Positions 34,281 to 43,308 of a stretch of 45,700 bases of DNA are shown in pieces. The stretch is from assembly GCA_029936515.1 (NCBI GenBank), contig JAPYSK010000002.1, positions 30,920-76,619 of the forward strand. Direction: 5' to 3'. Position numbers and translations under genes: made by a program. The first letter of the stretch is position 1. The number at the start of each line of letters is the position of its first letter. This stretch comes from Candidatus Thioglobus sp. GTDB taxonomy: Bacteria; Pseudomonadota; Gammaproteobacteria; PS1; Pseudothioglobaceae. A model generated the notes under the pieces. It ran no database searches. It was not told the origin of the DNA and was given only the letters and a program-made list of their open reading frames with translations.

Positions 34281-35360
34281 ATGGAAATATATCTAGTGGG
34301 TGGAGCTATTCGAGATGAGCTTTTAGGAATAGCGAATGAAGATACTGAAAAAGATTTTGTTATTGTTGGTTCGTCACCTGAAGAAATGAAGTCTCTTGGC
34401 TATCGTCAAGTTGGCAAGGAATTCCCTGTATTTCTTCACCCTCAGTCTAACGAAGAGTATGCGCTTGCTAGACTCGAGCGCAAAGTTGAACTAGGTTATG
34501 CTGGTTTTGAGTTTGATACATCAAAATCAGTTACCCTTGTGCAAGACTTATCACGTCGTGATCTAACCATTAATGCTATAGCCCAAAAACAAAATGGAAA
34601 TGGTGATTTAGTTGATCCATATAATGGACAAGGTGACATTAAATTAAGAACCTTAAGGCATGTTTCTGAAGCTTTCTCTGAGGATCCAGTGCGCATATTA
34701 AGAACAGCAAGGTTTGCATCTCGCTTCAATAGTCTTGGCTTTAATATTGCTCATGAAACCGTTGAGTTAATGAAGCAAATGGTGAGCTCGGGTGAAGTAG
34801 ATTCACTTATTCCTGAGCGAGTTTTTAAAGAACTTTCTCTGTCAATTGAATCCGAAAAGCCTTCTATATTTTTTGAAGTACTTATTGAGTCAGGCGCTTA
34901 TCAGAGGTTGTTTCCGATGCTAGATATTAATAAAACTAGTGATATGCAGATACTTGATGTCCCGACAGAGCTGCCTGAAGTAAGGTTTGCGCTTTGGCTT
35001 CATAAGCAAAATACAGAGAATGTTTTAGAGCTGTGTGACCACCTTAAATGTCCAAAAGATTTCCAACAGATTGCTGAACTCGTTGCTGAGTGGCATCATT
35101 TTGCTAAGGCGTTATTGTCATATAGTCCTGAAGAAATATTGAATTTTTACCTAAAAAATGATGGTTTGAGACGTCAAAGAAGGTTTCAAATAATACTCAC
35201 AGCTTTTGATTATTTGGAGATCAACACTAAACCTATTATTGAATTGCTAGAGCTACTTAAGGGTATTGAGATTTCAAAGCTAGACAATCTAAATATTGCA
35301 CAAGAGCTAACTCAAGAAAGATTGTCAGTTATTGCTAGATTTCTTGACCCTACAAAGTAA
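34281..35360 (+). CDS. cca: CCA tRNA nucleotidyltransferase (class II), without recognisable HD domain
   Basis: 359 residues, shorter than E. coli Cca (412). The nucleotidyltransferase domain is complete: IYLVGGAIRDELLGI, the EKDFVIVG catalytic acidic pair, RRDLTINAIA with the following DPYNGQGDI, and EDPVRILRTARFASRF, which contacts the ATP/CTP. The C-terminal part (about 200-359) is helical, but I see no HD phosphohydrolase motif such as that carried by the E. coli enzyme. It adds or repairs the 3'-CCA end of tRNAs. Its last 36 bp overlap the 3' end of the convergent nuclease gene. The divergent neighbour is msrB. Confidence 0.93.
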   Translation: MEIYLVGGAIRDELLGIANEDTEKDFVIVGSSPEEMKSLGYRQVGKEFPVFLHPQSNEEYALARLERKVELGYAGFEFDTSKSVTLVQDLSRRDLTINAIAQKQNGNGDLVDPYNGQGDIKLRTLRHVSEAFSEDPVRILRTARFASRFNSLGFNIAHETVELMKQMVSSGEVDSLIPERVFKELSLSIESEKPSIFFEVLIESGAYQRLFPMLDINKTSDMQILDVPTELPEVRFALWLHKQNTENVLELCDHLKCPKDFQQIAELVAEWHHFAKALLSYSPEEILNFYLKNDGLRRQRRFQIILTAFDYLEINTKPIIELLELLKGIEISKLDNLNIAQELTQERLSVIARFLDPTK

Positions 35361-37826
35361 ATCATAGTCACAATAATCACACGCGTTTTTTACTGGCAAA
35401 ACGCTAGCAATTCCATTTTGAAATTGTTTGCTTGCAGAGTTTAAGATTGACGTCCATTCGGTTATTTGTTTATCCCATTCAGGCATTCTATTAATTGCTT
35501 GCTTTGTTAATGGAAGTTCAGATTTATTTTTAGTAATGGCTTTGAATTGACAATCATTTGAGTTGATAGTAGCAAATGCAACTCCATCAACTGAATTTGT
35601 TACGGCATAAATTGGAAGCTGAGCTTGATCTATAGGGTCTCCAGTCATTTGACTTACTTTAACATCCTTGCCAGTTTTGTAATCGATTATTAGACTATCA
35701 CCATTGGCAAGGCGATCCATCCTGTCTATCCTTGTAGAAAATTTTAAGCCGTTAATATTGACCTCGGAGGTTGACTCAGTTTTAATTACTTCGAAGTCAC
35801 TCCTTTGTTTTTCAAGATCAATATGTTGACGGATGATTTTGACTAATCTAATTTTTTCATTTAATTTAAAATTGGATTTAGGGAGATTTTGGGTTGCGGA
35901 CTCGGTATGTTTTTCTATTAAATTATCTAACTCAAGTTCTGTAAGCTTCAATAAGGAGGCGCCAGATTTAATTTCATTGAAAAAAGTTTCCAATATCTTA
36001 TGAATCAGGTTGCCTTGTTGAAGTCGGCTAAGGCCAATATGGGGGGCTTCAAAGTCATCAATATTCAGGCGACCCGCAAAGCCTCTAAAAGCGCAACTCA
36101 TTTGATTCTGAAGGGTTTTAACTCCCTTCTTGATAGTAAGCTCTTGTATTTTAGGAGCCTTATAGTCATCTATATAGATCAACTCCCGCGATGAGTTTTT
36201 AATAAATGATATTTCTAGGTAATCTTTGAATTCTATGTATGGCGAAGGCAGCTCTTCACGATTCTGCATCAGTTTCGCATAACTATAAGTTGTTTCAGGG
36301 CTTAAGTTATTTAATGCCTTCAAAGTGACTTTGGCATCTTCAGTGACTAAAAGAAAGTTTGAATTTGGGAGCTTATATTCAATTGAAGTTTTTTGAGGGA
36401 TGAATAATGGCATTTTTATCTTTCCTGGGATGAAGTTGCTTGTCATACTGGACACCCATGCATGATCAAAATACAAACCCTCGGCCTCGAGTGCGCCCAA
36501 TATATGTATATTGGCAGTTCCACTTTTTGGTTGAAAAATAACAGAATTTAAATGTGTGTTTAAAATCTTTATAGCATCAAATAAGCTAACTTTTTTATAA
36601 AAATTTGACAATCTATTGAGGATTAAACTTTCATTTTGATACTTCTCAAATAATTGGTATTCGCTACTAGAAAGGCTTCTATCTGATGTAAACCCCCAAG
36701 TCAAAAGTAACAGGTTAATAGAGTCTAAAGAATCTTCGAGTGCTATTTTTTTATTTATTTTCAGTGATCTTAATGCGTTAACAATTTGAATGAGAACTGG
36801 ACAATCTTTCATTAACTTTAGCACTTTTTGGGTTGTAGCTTCTTCACAACCTAATCCCAAAATGCGATTGACTAATAATGCACGACTATTTGATTCATTT
36901 AGCGCTCCCTTTATATACGGAGAAGTAACAGTTTTCATAAGCATCTCAAGCTCAATATTTCCTTTTATTATTTGACTAGAAATTTTTACAATAGATAACA
37001 GGTGCTGAATGAGGGGGTATTGACAAAGAGACATGCCCAAAGAAATATTGTATGGCTTGTGATGAGTCTCCAGTAAACTTGCATCAAACTTTTGATCAAA
37101 AGTACTCTTTACAAGATGTTGTAGTTGACTAAGATTTGGAATGACAACACCAATCTGACTGTTAGGATTTTTTAAACTGACCTCTTTCGCCCATTTCGCA
37201 ATTGACTCTAACTCAGTCTCCTGGTCAATAAATGAAAGTGCTTGAATATTATTTTCGAGCGATCTAGAATTGAGTGATTGGCACTCTAATATTTCGAAGA
37301 GTTTATTTTGTTCAGGTGTTCTTTGCTTAAAGCCGTAAGCATAGTAATTTCCTATTTTAATATTAGACTCTAATGATTTGTAAACTGACGAGAAAAGATC
37401 TGTTGTATCAATACAGTTGTTTTCAGTTTTGAATTTTTCAAACTCACTTATCCATTTGATAAGTAGGCTGGAAGGGTTAGTATAAAAGTCTGGCAGGGTT
37501 GATATATCAATAAAGTAAGTCTTACAGAGTGAGTAGCATTTAATCAATTCATCAATGATTACTTCAGAATTATTAATTGAATTTTTTTCAGTGATTTCTT
37601 TTAATATATATCGCAGTTCTAATAGAGATAATAAGCGAATTGTTCGTTGTGGATTATTTTTTTTCCAGAAATGTTCAAGCCAAGATCTATATGAAAAAAT
37701 TTGAGGCATTTTGATGGATCCATTAAGTTCATAGATTGATCGCTTAATAGCTAATACCTGTCGATTATTTGCGACGATGATTGTGTCATTAGTTTGAACA
37801 AAAGAAAGGTCTAGGTTAACTCTCAT
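35325..37826 (-). CDS. PD-(D/E)XK nuclease-family DNA repair protein (RecB/AddB-like)
   Basis: 833 residues. The C-terminal third is a PD-(D/E)XK exonuclease domain: the [20 protein letters not shown] block contains the catalytic Asp and the DYKTG motif, preceded by a helical [15 protein letters not shown]. The final ~25 residues carry a cysteine cluster, [10 protein letters not shown], which with an earlier Cys (MSCAF) resembles the Fe-S staple of AddB-type nucleases. The N-terminal two thirds look like a degenerate UvrD-like helicase fold with no Walker A motif that I can find. It resembles the family annotated as probable DNA repair protein next to AddA-like helicases. Its start overlaps engB by 11 nt and its end overlaps cca by 36 nt. 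Confidence 0.85.
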   Translation of the reverse strand: MRVNLDLSFVQTNDTIIVANNRQVLAIKRSIYELNGSIKMPQIFSYRSWLEHFWKKNNPQRTIRLLSLLELRYILKEITEKNSINNSEVIIDELIKCYSLCKTYFIDISTLPDFYTNPSSLLIKWISEFEKFKTENNCIDTTDLFSSVYKSLESNIKIGNYYAYGFKQRTPEQNKLFEILECQSLNSRSLENNIQALSFIDQETELESIAKWAKEVSLKNPNSQIGVVIPNLSQLQHLVKSTFDQKFDASLLETHHKPYNISLGMSLCQYPLIQHLLSIVKISSQIIKGNIELEMLMKTVTSPYIKGALNESNSRALLVNRILGLGCEEATTQKVLKLMKDCPVLIQIVNALRSLKINKKIALEDSLDSINLLLLTWGFTSDRSLSSSEYQLFEKYQNESLILNRLSNFYKKVSLFDAIKILNTHLNSVIFQPKSGTANIHILGALEAEGLYFDHAWVSSMTSNFIPGKIKMPLFIPQKTSIEYKLPNSNFLLVTEDAKVTLKALNNLSPETTYSYAKLMQNREELPSPYIEFKDYLEISFIKNSSRELIYIDDYKAPKIQELTIKKGVKTLQNQMSCAFRGFAGRLNIDDFEAPHIGLSRLQQGNLIHKILETFFNEIKSGASLLKLTELELDNLIEKHTESATQNLPKSNFKLNEKIRLVKIIRQHIDLEKQRSDFEVIKTESTSEVNINGLKFSTRIDRMDRLANGDSLIIDYKTGKDVKVSQMTGDPIDQAQLPIYAVTNSVDGVAFATINSNDCQFKAITKNKSELPLTKQAINRMPEWDKQITEWTSILNSASKQFQNGIASVLPVKNACDYCDYDLLCRVKKSSNN

Positions 37827-38421
37827 TATTCAATTCAAATATCTTATCAAGGTATTGACAGAGTTCAGATACTCCCTCCTTTTTGAGGGATGAGAAAAGT
37901 TGAACATTGATATTTGGAATATCTTTTACTGTATTTTTAACTGCTAGTTTGGTTGAGCTTGCAGCACCTTTTTTAAGCTTATCAGACTTCGTTAAAAGTA
38001 TATTAGTGTCTACATCATTGTTAATGCACCATTGCAACATCATTTCATCAAATGGCTTTAATGGATGACGGCAATCCATAACTAATATGGCACCTTTTAA
38101 GCAGTTTCGATTGTCAAAATATTCACTCATATTTTGATTCCATTTTTGTTTTACTGCATCAGGCACTTTAGCATATCCATAACCAGGTAAATCGACAAGT
38201 CTTCGCTGTTCATCTAATTCGAAAAACACTAAATGTTGAGTGCGTCCTGGTGTTCGACTGACTTTTGCTAATTTTTTTTGTTCAGTTAGGGTATTAATTG
38301 CGCTAGACTTTCCAGCATTAGAGCGACCTGCGAATATAACTTCATAGCCATTGTCATCTGGACAACCCTTTAGAGAAGGGCAAGATAAGAGAAATTTTGC
38401 TTTACGATATGAATTTTGCAT
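37816..38421 (-). CDS. engB: Ribosome biogenesis GTPase EngB (YihA/YsxC)
   Basis: A 201-residue TRAFAC GTPase. It shows G1 GRSNAGKSS (about residues 32-40), the G2 RTPGRTQ threonine, G3 [11 protein letters not shown] and G4 LTKSDKL. The length is normal for the family (about 200-210). It acts in late assembly of the 50S subunit. Its stop codon overlaps the start of the RecB-like gene, so the two are coupled. Upstream and divergent, across 201 nt, lies the carnitine-type operon; in Pseudomonas the divergent neighbours are instead the cytochrome c and c4 genes, which here are found 5 kb away. Confidence 0.95.
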   Translation of the reverse strand: MQNSYRKAKFLLSCPSLKGCPDDNGYEVIFAGRSNAGKSSAINTLTEQKKLAKVSRTPGRTQHLVFFELDEQRRLVDLPGYGYAKVPDAVKQKWNQNMSEYFDNRNCLKGAILVMDCRHPLKPFDEMMLQWCINNDVDTNILLTKSDKLKKGAASSTKLAVKNTVKDIPNINVQLFSSLKKEGVSELCQYLDKIFELNNES

Positions 38422-38560
38422 TGTTCAGGTCTTGCTATAGAGGCATAGATATTATATAAGTTTCATTCTTGGGTGAATCAAAGGAATCATTTTTCTTTTT
38501 TATTGATTCAAGTGTTAGTAAGATATAGAAGATTGTTTTAAAAAATTATTTTTTTATGTA

Positions 38561-38579
38561 CAATTTATCTCATAAATTG
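38561..38579. promoter_or_regulatory. 19-bp inverted repeat upstream of the carnitine-type operon
   Basis: CAATTTAT (38561-38568), CTC, ATAAATTG (38572-38579): two perfect 8-bp arms. It overlaps the -35 position relative to the TATAAT at 38594-38599. This is the size and place expected for a dimeric repressor or activator. Confidence 0.5.
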
Positions 38580-38580
38580 A

Positions 38581-38599
38581 GTTCTCAGAACATTATAAT
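38581..38599 (+). promoter_or_regulatory. -10 box and small palindrome before the thioesterase gene
   Basis: A perfect TATAAT lies at 38594-38599, about 24 nt before the ATG at 38623. A second palindrome, GTTCT-C-AGAAC (38581-38591), sits between it and the 19-bp inverted repeat. No consensus -35 is present, which suggests activator-dependent transcription. Confidence 0.5.
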
Positions 38600-38622
38600 T
38601 CGATTAAGCATTTTGGTGGCAT

Positions 38623-39153
38623 ATGGATAATGAGGTGTACCTTCATAGAGAATACAAGAAATTTTCTTTAAATGATGATTTAACTAAACCCTTGTCTCTT
38701 TACCAATCAGAAGTTCATTCTGATTGGATTGACTACAATGGACACATGAGTGAGTCATTTTATCTCTATGCGTTTGGCGATGCCTCAGATGCTCTTTTTC
38801 GCTATATTGGTATTAATGAAGATTACCGATCTAAAGGTAAATCTTTCTATACAGTTGAGACTCATATAAATTACTACTTAGAAGTTTCAAGGGGTGAACC
38901 TTTAAGCTTTACGACTCAAATACTTGGCTTAGATCAAAAGCGTCTACATTTTTTTCATCAAATGTTGCATTCTATAAGTGGTGAGCTTTTAGCTACAACA
39001 GAACAAATGTTAATACATGTAGATATGAATAAATCAAAGGCCTGTGCAATTGAACCAGAAGTTGCTGAAATACTTGAAAAGATTTGGGAGTATCATCAAC
39101 AAATCTCTTTTCCAAAACAGAAGGGAAGAGTGATGAGTGTTTCAAAAAAATAA
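38623..39153 (+). CDS. Hotdog-fold thioesterase, betainyl-CoA thioesterase-like
   Basis: 176 residues. The core has the 4HBT-type start WIDYNGHMSESFYLYAFGDASDAL, with D37 as the probable catalytic acid, then FYTVETHINYYLEVSRGEPLSFTTQILGLDQKRLHFFHQM, and LATTEQMLIHVD. This matches the thioesterase module that in several proteobacteria is fused to or adjacent to L-carnitine dehydrogenase and hydrolyses betainyl-CoA to glycine betaine. Assignment is by memory of that family and by context: the next genes are an acyl-CoA dehydrogenase, a CoA ligase and a CaiD homologue. It is the first gene of the operon, with a palindromic promoter region upstream. Confidence 0.8.
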   Translation: MDNEVYLHREYKKFSLNDDLTKPLSLYQSEVHSDWIDYNGHMSESFYLYAFGDASDALFRYIGINEDYRSKGKSFYTVETHINYYLEVSRGEPLSFTTQILGLDQKRLHFFHQMLHSISGELLATTEQMLIHVDMNKSKACAIEPEVAEILEKIWEYHQQISFPKQKGRVMSVSKK

Positions 39154-39191
39154 TTTAAATTAAATATTTGCAATAGATAATAGGAAGAAAA

Positions 39192-40349
39192 ATGGATTTT
39201 GGTATTTCAAATGAACAAGAGATGATTATTGATTCAGTTAAAAACTTTGTCGAGCAGGAGTTATATCCTCATGAAGATGAAGTTGAAAAAAGTAATCATA
39301 TCGATGAATCTTTAGCGGAAAGTATCAAGAAAAAAGCTATCCAGTTGGGTCTGTACGCAACAAACATGCCTGAAGAGTATGGCGGTGGTGGGTTGGATAC
39401 TTTAACTTTATGTCTCCTAGAGAAGGAGTTAGGTAAGGCAAATTTTGGTCTTCAATATATTGTTGCAAGACCAAGTAATATTTTAATGGCATGTAAAGGT
39501 GATCAAATTGACAAATATTTAATTCCCACGATTCGTGGTGAAAAAGTTGACTGTCTTGCGATGACAGAGCCTAATGCAGGTTCAGACGTTCGTTCAATGC
39601 AGTGTCGGGCCGAGAAGGATGGAGATTTTTTTGTAATCAATGGCTCAAAGCATTTTATTAGTCATGCTGATATGGCTGATTTTGTTATTTTATTTGCAGC
39701 TTCAGGATCCGAGGAAACTTCTAGAGGTGTTAAGAAAAAAATCACTAGTTTTCTGGTTGATATTGGAACCCCTGGGTTTTCTGTAGAGCCCGGATACAAC
39801 AGCGTTTCACATCGAGGCTATCATAACTTTATTCTTAATTTTGATAACTGCCGTGTTCATGAATCTCAAGTGCTTGGGGAAGTTGACCATGGCTTTGATG
39901 TTGCCAATGAGTGGTTAGGTGCAACACGATTATCTGTCGCAGCTATGTGTCTTGGAAGAGCAGAGCGAGCATTACAAATTGCTATAGAGTGGGCAGCAAC
40001 CCGTGAACAATTCGGTCAGACTATAGGAAAATTTCAAGGTGTTTCTTTTAAGTTGGCTGATATGTCTATGGAACTTCATGCCGCTGAACTATTAACTTTA
40101 CGAGCTGCATGGAAAGATACTAAAGGAGAAATGACTAATAGCGATGCTGCAATGGCAAAACTCAAGGCTACAGAGACTCTGGCAATGGTTTCTGATGAGG
40201 CTATACAAATATTAGGTGGGATGGGCTTAATGGACGAGCTTCCTTTAGAGCGAATATGGCGAGATCATCGTGTTGAGCGAATCTGGGATGGAACTAGTGA
40301 AATTCAGCGTCATATTATTTCAAGATCCCTGCTACGACCCTTGGAATAA
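39192..40349 (+). CDS. Acyl-CoA dehydrogenase, probable butyrobetainyl-CoA dehydrogenase
   Basis: 385 residues, the standard length. The N-terminal helical domain is followed by LAMTEPNAGSDVRSM (FAD/substrate loop), the beta-domain VINGSKHFISHADMADFVILF, and the C-terminal domain with REQFGQTIGKFQG and ILGGMGLMDELPLERIWRDHR. The usual catalytic Glu in the EGTSEIQ motif is replaced by Asp: the sequence is IW-D366-GTSEIQ. It has AGGAAG before the ATG and sits 38 nt after the thioesterase gene. Because the downstream hydratase is CaiD-like, its likely product is crotonobetainyl-CoA, making its substrate gamma-butyrobetainyl-CoA (inference). CaiA-type reduction of crotonobetainyl-CoA would be the reverse direction. 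Confidence 0.85.
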   Translation: MDFGISNEQEMIIDSVKNFVEQELYPHEDEVEKSNHIDESLAESIKKKAIQLGLYATNMPEEYGGGGLDTLTLCLLEKELGKANFGLQYIVARPSNILMACKGDQIDKYLIPTIRGEKVDCLAMTEPNAGSDVRSMQCRAEKDGDFFVINGSKHFISHADMADFVILFAASGSEETSRGVKKKITSFLVDIGTPGFSVEPGYNSVSHRGYHNFILNFDNCRVHESQVLGEVDHGFDVANEWLGATRLSVAAMCLGRAERALQIAIEWAATREQFGQTIGKFQGVSFKLADMSMELHAAELLTLRAAWKDTKGEMTNSDAAMAKLKATETLAMVSDEAIQILGGMGLMDELPLERIWRDHRVERIWDGTSEIQRHIISRSLLRPLE

Positions 40350-40354
40350 ATCCC

Positions 40355-42409
40355 TTGATAAGTAAAACTAATTTGAGTCGCCTTATATCCCCAAAATCAA
40401 TAGCGGTGGTGGGTAATCGAGGGGCAGATTTTGCTATTAGAGAAAGTCAAAAGTTAGGTTTTACGGGGAAAATATGGGCTATTCACCCAACTCGAGATTC
40501 TATTGAAGGCATAGACTGCTATACGAATATTAAAGATCTGCCTGAGGCCCCAGATGCAACCTTTATTGCTGTAAATGCTGAGTCGGCTATAGACATAGTT
40601 GCTGATTTAAAGTCAATTGGAGGAGGTGGAGCAGTTTTGTATGCTTCAGGGTTTGGAGAGGTTGGAGAGGCTGGAGTTATAAGGAACCAAAGACTAATTG
40701 AGGCTGCAGATGGAATGCCACTGATTGGACCGAACTGTTATGGCTTTATTAACAGTTTAGATGGCGTTGCTTTGTGGCCAGATGTTCATGGTTGTGAGGC
40801 CATTAAAAAAGGTGTCGCAATTATTACTCAAAGTGGCAATATAGGTCTAAATATGACAATGCAGTCTGTTGGACTTCCAATAGCCTACATGTTCACTCTT
40901 GGCAATCAGACAAACACTAATATTTCGGATATTATTCATTCGATGCTTGATGATGATCGAGTAAACGCAATAGGTCTTCATGTAGAGGGTATTAACGATA
41001 TTGAGATGTTTGATGAAGCAGCGCGAAGAGCGCTTCGAAAAAAGATTCCGATTGTAGCAATTAAATCTGGTCGTACAGTCTCCTCTGCTCAGATTGCGCT
41101 TAGTCATACGAGTTCATTGACAGGATCAGATCAGCTATTTAGTGTCTTCTTTGAGCGTCTAGGTATTGCCAGGGTTGATACAGTTCCAGAGTTTCTTGAA
41201 ACCTTAAAGTTGCTTAGTGTCTTTGGCCCAATCAATCATGATGGAGTTGCATCAATGAGTTGTTCAGGTGGAGAGGCTGGGATGATGGCTGACTTGATTG
41301 ATGGATTAGATATAAGTTTTCCAAGTCTTGATAGGGCTCACAAGCAAAGAGTTAAAGATACACTGAATGAGTATGTGGAAGTAGATAATCCCTTGGATTA
41401 CCATACCTTTGTTTGGGGGGATCGTCAACGAACTTCGGCATGCTTCAAACAAATGATAAGTGGCGGGTTTGCTGCAACAATGTTGTTGTTGGATTGGCCA
41501 AAAACTGAAGAATCCGAACAGCAGGATTGGGATAGCACTTTCTTAGCCTTGTGCGATGCTGTTGCAGATACAGGAGAAAAAGCTATCATTCTAGCATCGA
41601 TCGCAGATTGCATGCCTAAGAGGATTATTGATGAATGCCTAAAATATGGTGTTGCACCAATGATTGGCTTAGATCTTTGTCTTAAGGCGCTCCATCATTC
41701 TTATAGGATTGGGAAATCATTTAATAACAGTTCAATGCCATCTTTAAAGGTTATTAGCTCTCCATCCATTAAAACGAATAACAAAGCTTTGACTGAATTT
41801 GAGGGTAAGGAGTTAATAAAAACATATGGTATTTCTGTCCCCCATGGGAAATTAATTTCTAGCTCTAATGAAGCATTGAAAGTAGCACAAAAATTAGGCT
41901 ACCCTGTAACTCTCAAAGTTTCAAGTGCAGATTTAGTTCATAAGAGCGAAAAAGGTGCAGTGAGAGTTGATATTAAAAATCCTAAAATGCTCAACAAGGC
42001 TTGCGAAGATCTAATGAAAATTGGGCCAACGCTACTGGTTGAAAAAATGATTGAAGGTGCAATTTCTGAATTGATAATTGGTGTTAATTATGACCCTACT
42101 TTTGGAAAATATATAGTCATTGGGAGTGGTGGAATTTTAGTTGAATTATTGAATGATAGTATTCCTTTGCTACTTCCAGTTAATCGGGATAATATTTTGT
42201 TTTCGATTTCAAAATTAAAGGTTTATTCAATACTTAAAGGATATCGTGGCAAGCCAGCTGCAGATATTAATGCTGTCATTGATGTTGTAATGTCAGTTGT
42301 TGATTTGATTACTTCAAGTGACATAATTGAATTAGATATTAATCCACTACTGGTAATGACTAAAGGTGACGGTGCTATTGCTGTAGATGCCTTGGTTAAG
42401 TTAAACTAG
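40355..42409 (+). CDS. NDP-forming acyl-CoA ligase (ACD superfamily), TTG start
   Basis: 684 residues fusing the two subunits of ADP-forming acyl-CoA synthetases. The CoA-binding Rossmann domain comes first (SPKSIAVVGNRGAD), then the succinyl-CoA-ligase-like domain with ITQSGNIG and the phosphohistidine H251 in ALSHTSSLTGSDQ. The ATP-grasp domain occupies about 470-684 and contains FEGKELIKTYGISVPHG, YPVTLKVSSADLVHKSEKGAV and IIELDINPLLV. The first plausible start is TTG 40355, 5 nt after the dehydrogenase stop; no ATG occurs before the conserved N-terminus. It makes a CoA ester with ATP giving ADP + Pi. By context the substrate is butyrobetaine or carnitine, replacing the AMP-forming CaiC. 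Confidence 0.87.
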   Translation: MISKTNLSRLISPKSIAVVGNRGADFAIRESQKLGFTGKIWAIHPTRDSIEGIDCYTNIKDLPEAPDATFIAVNAESAIDIVADLKSIGGGGAVLYASGFGEVGEAGVIRNQRLIEAADGMPLIGPNCYGFINSLDGVALWPDVHGCEAIKKGVAIITQSGNIGLNMTMQSVGLPIAYMFTLGNQTNTNISDIIHSMLDDDRVNAIGLHVEGINDIEMFDEAARRALRKKIPIVAIKSGRTVSSAQIALSHTSSLTGSDQLFSVFFERLGIARVDTVPEFLETLKLLSVFGPINHDGVASMSCSGGEAGMMADLIDGLDISFPSLDRAHKQRVKDTLNEYVEVDNPLDYHTFVWGDRQRTSACFKQMISGGFAATMLLLDWPKTEESEQQDWDSTFLALCDAVADTGEKAIILASIADCMPKRIIDECLKYGVAPMIGLDLCLKALHHSYRIGKSFNNSSMPSLKVISSPSIKTNNKALTEFEGKELIKTYGISVPHGKLISSSNEALKVAQKLGYPVTLKVSSADLVHKSEKGAVRVDIKNPKMLNKACEDLMKIGPTLLVEKMIEGAISELIIGVNYDPTFGKYIVIGSGGILVELLNDSIPLLLPVNRDNILFSISKLKVYSILKGYRGKPAADINAVIDVVMSVVDLITSSDIIELDINPLLVMTKGDGAIAVDALVKLN

Positions 42410-42443
42410 TGTTATTAAAACAATCTTTTATTGAGGAAAGTTT

Positions 42444-43229
42444 ATGAATAAAAGTGTTACTTGTGAAGTTTATGATGAAGTGTTGCTAATTACACTTGAT
42501 CGCCCTAAAGCAAATGCGATTGATGCAATAACAAGTCATGCACTTGGCGATGCATTTATTGATTTTAGAGATAATGATGATTTGCATGTGGCTGTCATTA
42601 TTGGAGCAGGAGCGCGCTTTTTTTGTGGTGGATGGGACTTAAAGGCAGCATCTGAGGGGGAGGCGGTTGATGCTGACTTTGGGCCTGGTGGTTTTGCAGG
42701 GCTTACAGAATTATGGGACCTTAATAAGCCGGTTATTGCAGCTGTTAATGGCTTAGCGGTTGGAGGTGGATTTGAGCTGGCGCTTGCTGCTGACCTTATT
42801 ATCGCTGCAGATTCAGCAGAGTTTTTTGTTCCTGAGGCTACCCTAGGTATTATTCCAGATAGTGGAGGGGTATTAAGGTTGCCTCGTCGCTTACCCAGAT
42901 CGATTGCTATGGAGATGCTTATGACTGGTCGCAGAATGGCAATTGATGAAGCTAAACATTATGGTTTGGTTAACCATAGTTGCCCTTTAAATGAATTACA
43001 AAATACAGCCTTAGAGTGGGCACATCAAATTGCTAAGTCTGCCCCCCTTTCTTTGGCAGCAATAAAGTCTGTTGTTAGAGAAACAGACCATATGGAATTG
43101 GAAACTGCCTATGAATTTATGCGCTCAGGATCAATTAAACCTTACCAAAAGATGCTAAGATCTGATGATGCTAAAGAAGGTCCAATTGCCTTTTCTGAGA
43201 AGCGCTCCCCAAAGTGGAAAGGAAAATAA
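42444..43229 (+). CDS. caiD: Carnitinyl-CoA dehydratase / crotonobetainyl-CoA hydratase
   Basis: A 261-residue crotonase, the same length as E. coli CaiD. As recalled, long stretches match it, including LDRPKANAIDA, FFCGGWDLKAASEGE (FSAGWDLKAA in E. coli), DADFGPGGFAGLTE, PDSGGVLRLP and the C-terminal FSEKRSPKWKGK. Catalytic glutamates E111 (GGGFELALA) and E131 (VPEATLGI) are present. It interconverts crotonobetainyl-CoA and L-carnitinyl-CoA. It has GAGGAAAG as ribosome-binding site and is the last gene of the operon, 34 nt after the ligase gene. The CaiD call is the strongest functional anchor of this cluster; a general enoyl-CoA hydratase is less likely given the specific motif matches. Confidence 0.88.
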   Translation: MNKSVTCEVYDEVLLITLDRPKANAIDAITSHALGDAFIDFRDNDDLHVAVIIGAGARFFCGGWDLKAASEGEAVDADFGPGGFAGLTELWDLNKPVIAAVNGLAVGGGFELALAADLIIAADSAEFFVPEATLGIIPDSGGVLRLPRRLPRSIAMEMLMTGRRMAIDEAKHYGLVNHSCPLNELQNTALEWAHQIAKSAPLSLAAIKSVVRETDHMELETAYEFMRSGSIKPYQKMLRSDDAKEGPIAFSEKRSPKWKGK

Positions 43230-43270
43230 TCGTTTTTAATACTTCTAATTTTTAATAAAATAGATGTATG

Positions 43271-43276
43271 TATAAT
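43271..43276 (+). promoter_or_regulatory. -10 box upstream of the small cytochrome c gene
   Basis: TATAAT at 43271-43276 is preceded by ATG. The -35 position (43248-43253) is only T-rich. Transcription would start near 43283, 26 nt before the ATG. This probably gives the cytochrome genes a promoter independent of the carnitine-type operon. Confidence 0.42.
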
Positions 43277-43308
43277 TTAGATATCGATTCCAATGGGCGG
43301 TTGATGTA

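Noticed and set aside
41425-41613. Minus-strand open frames inside the ligase and other long genes
   Set aside because: They are shadows of strongly supported coding frames, with no ribosome-binding sites or recognisable domains.
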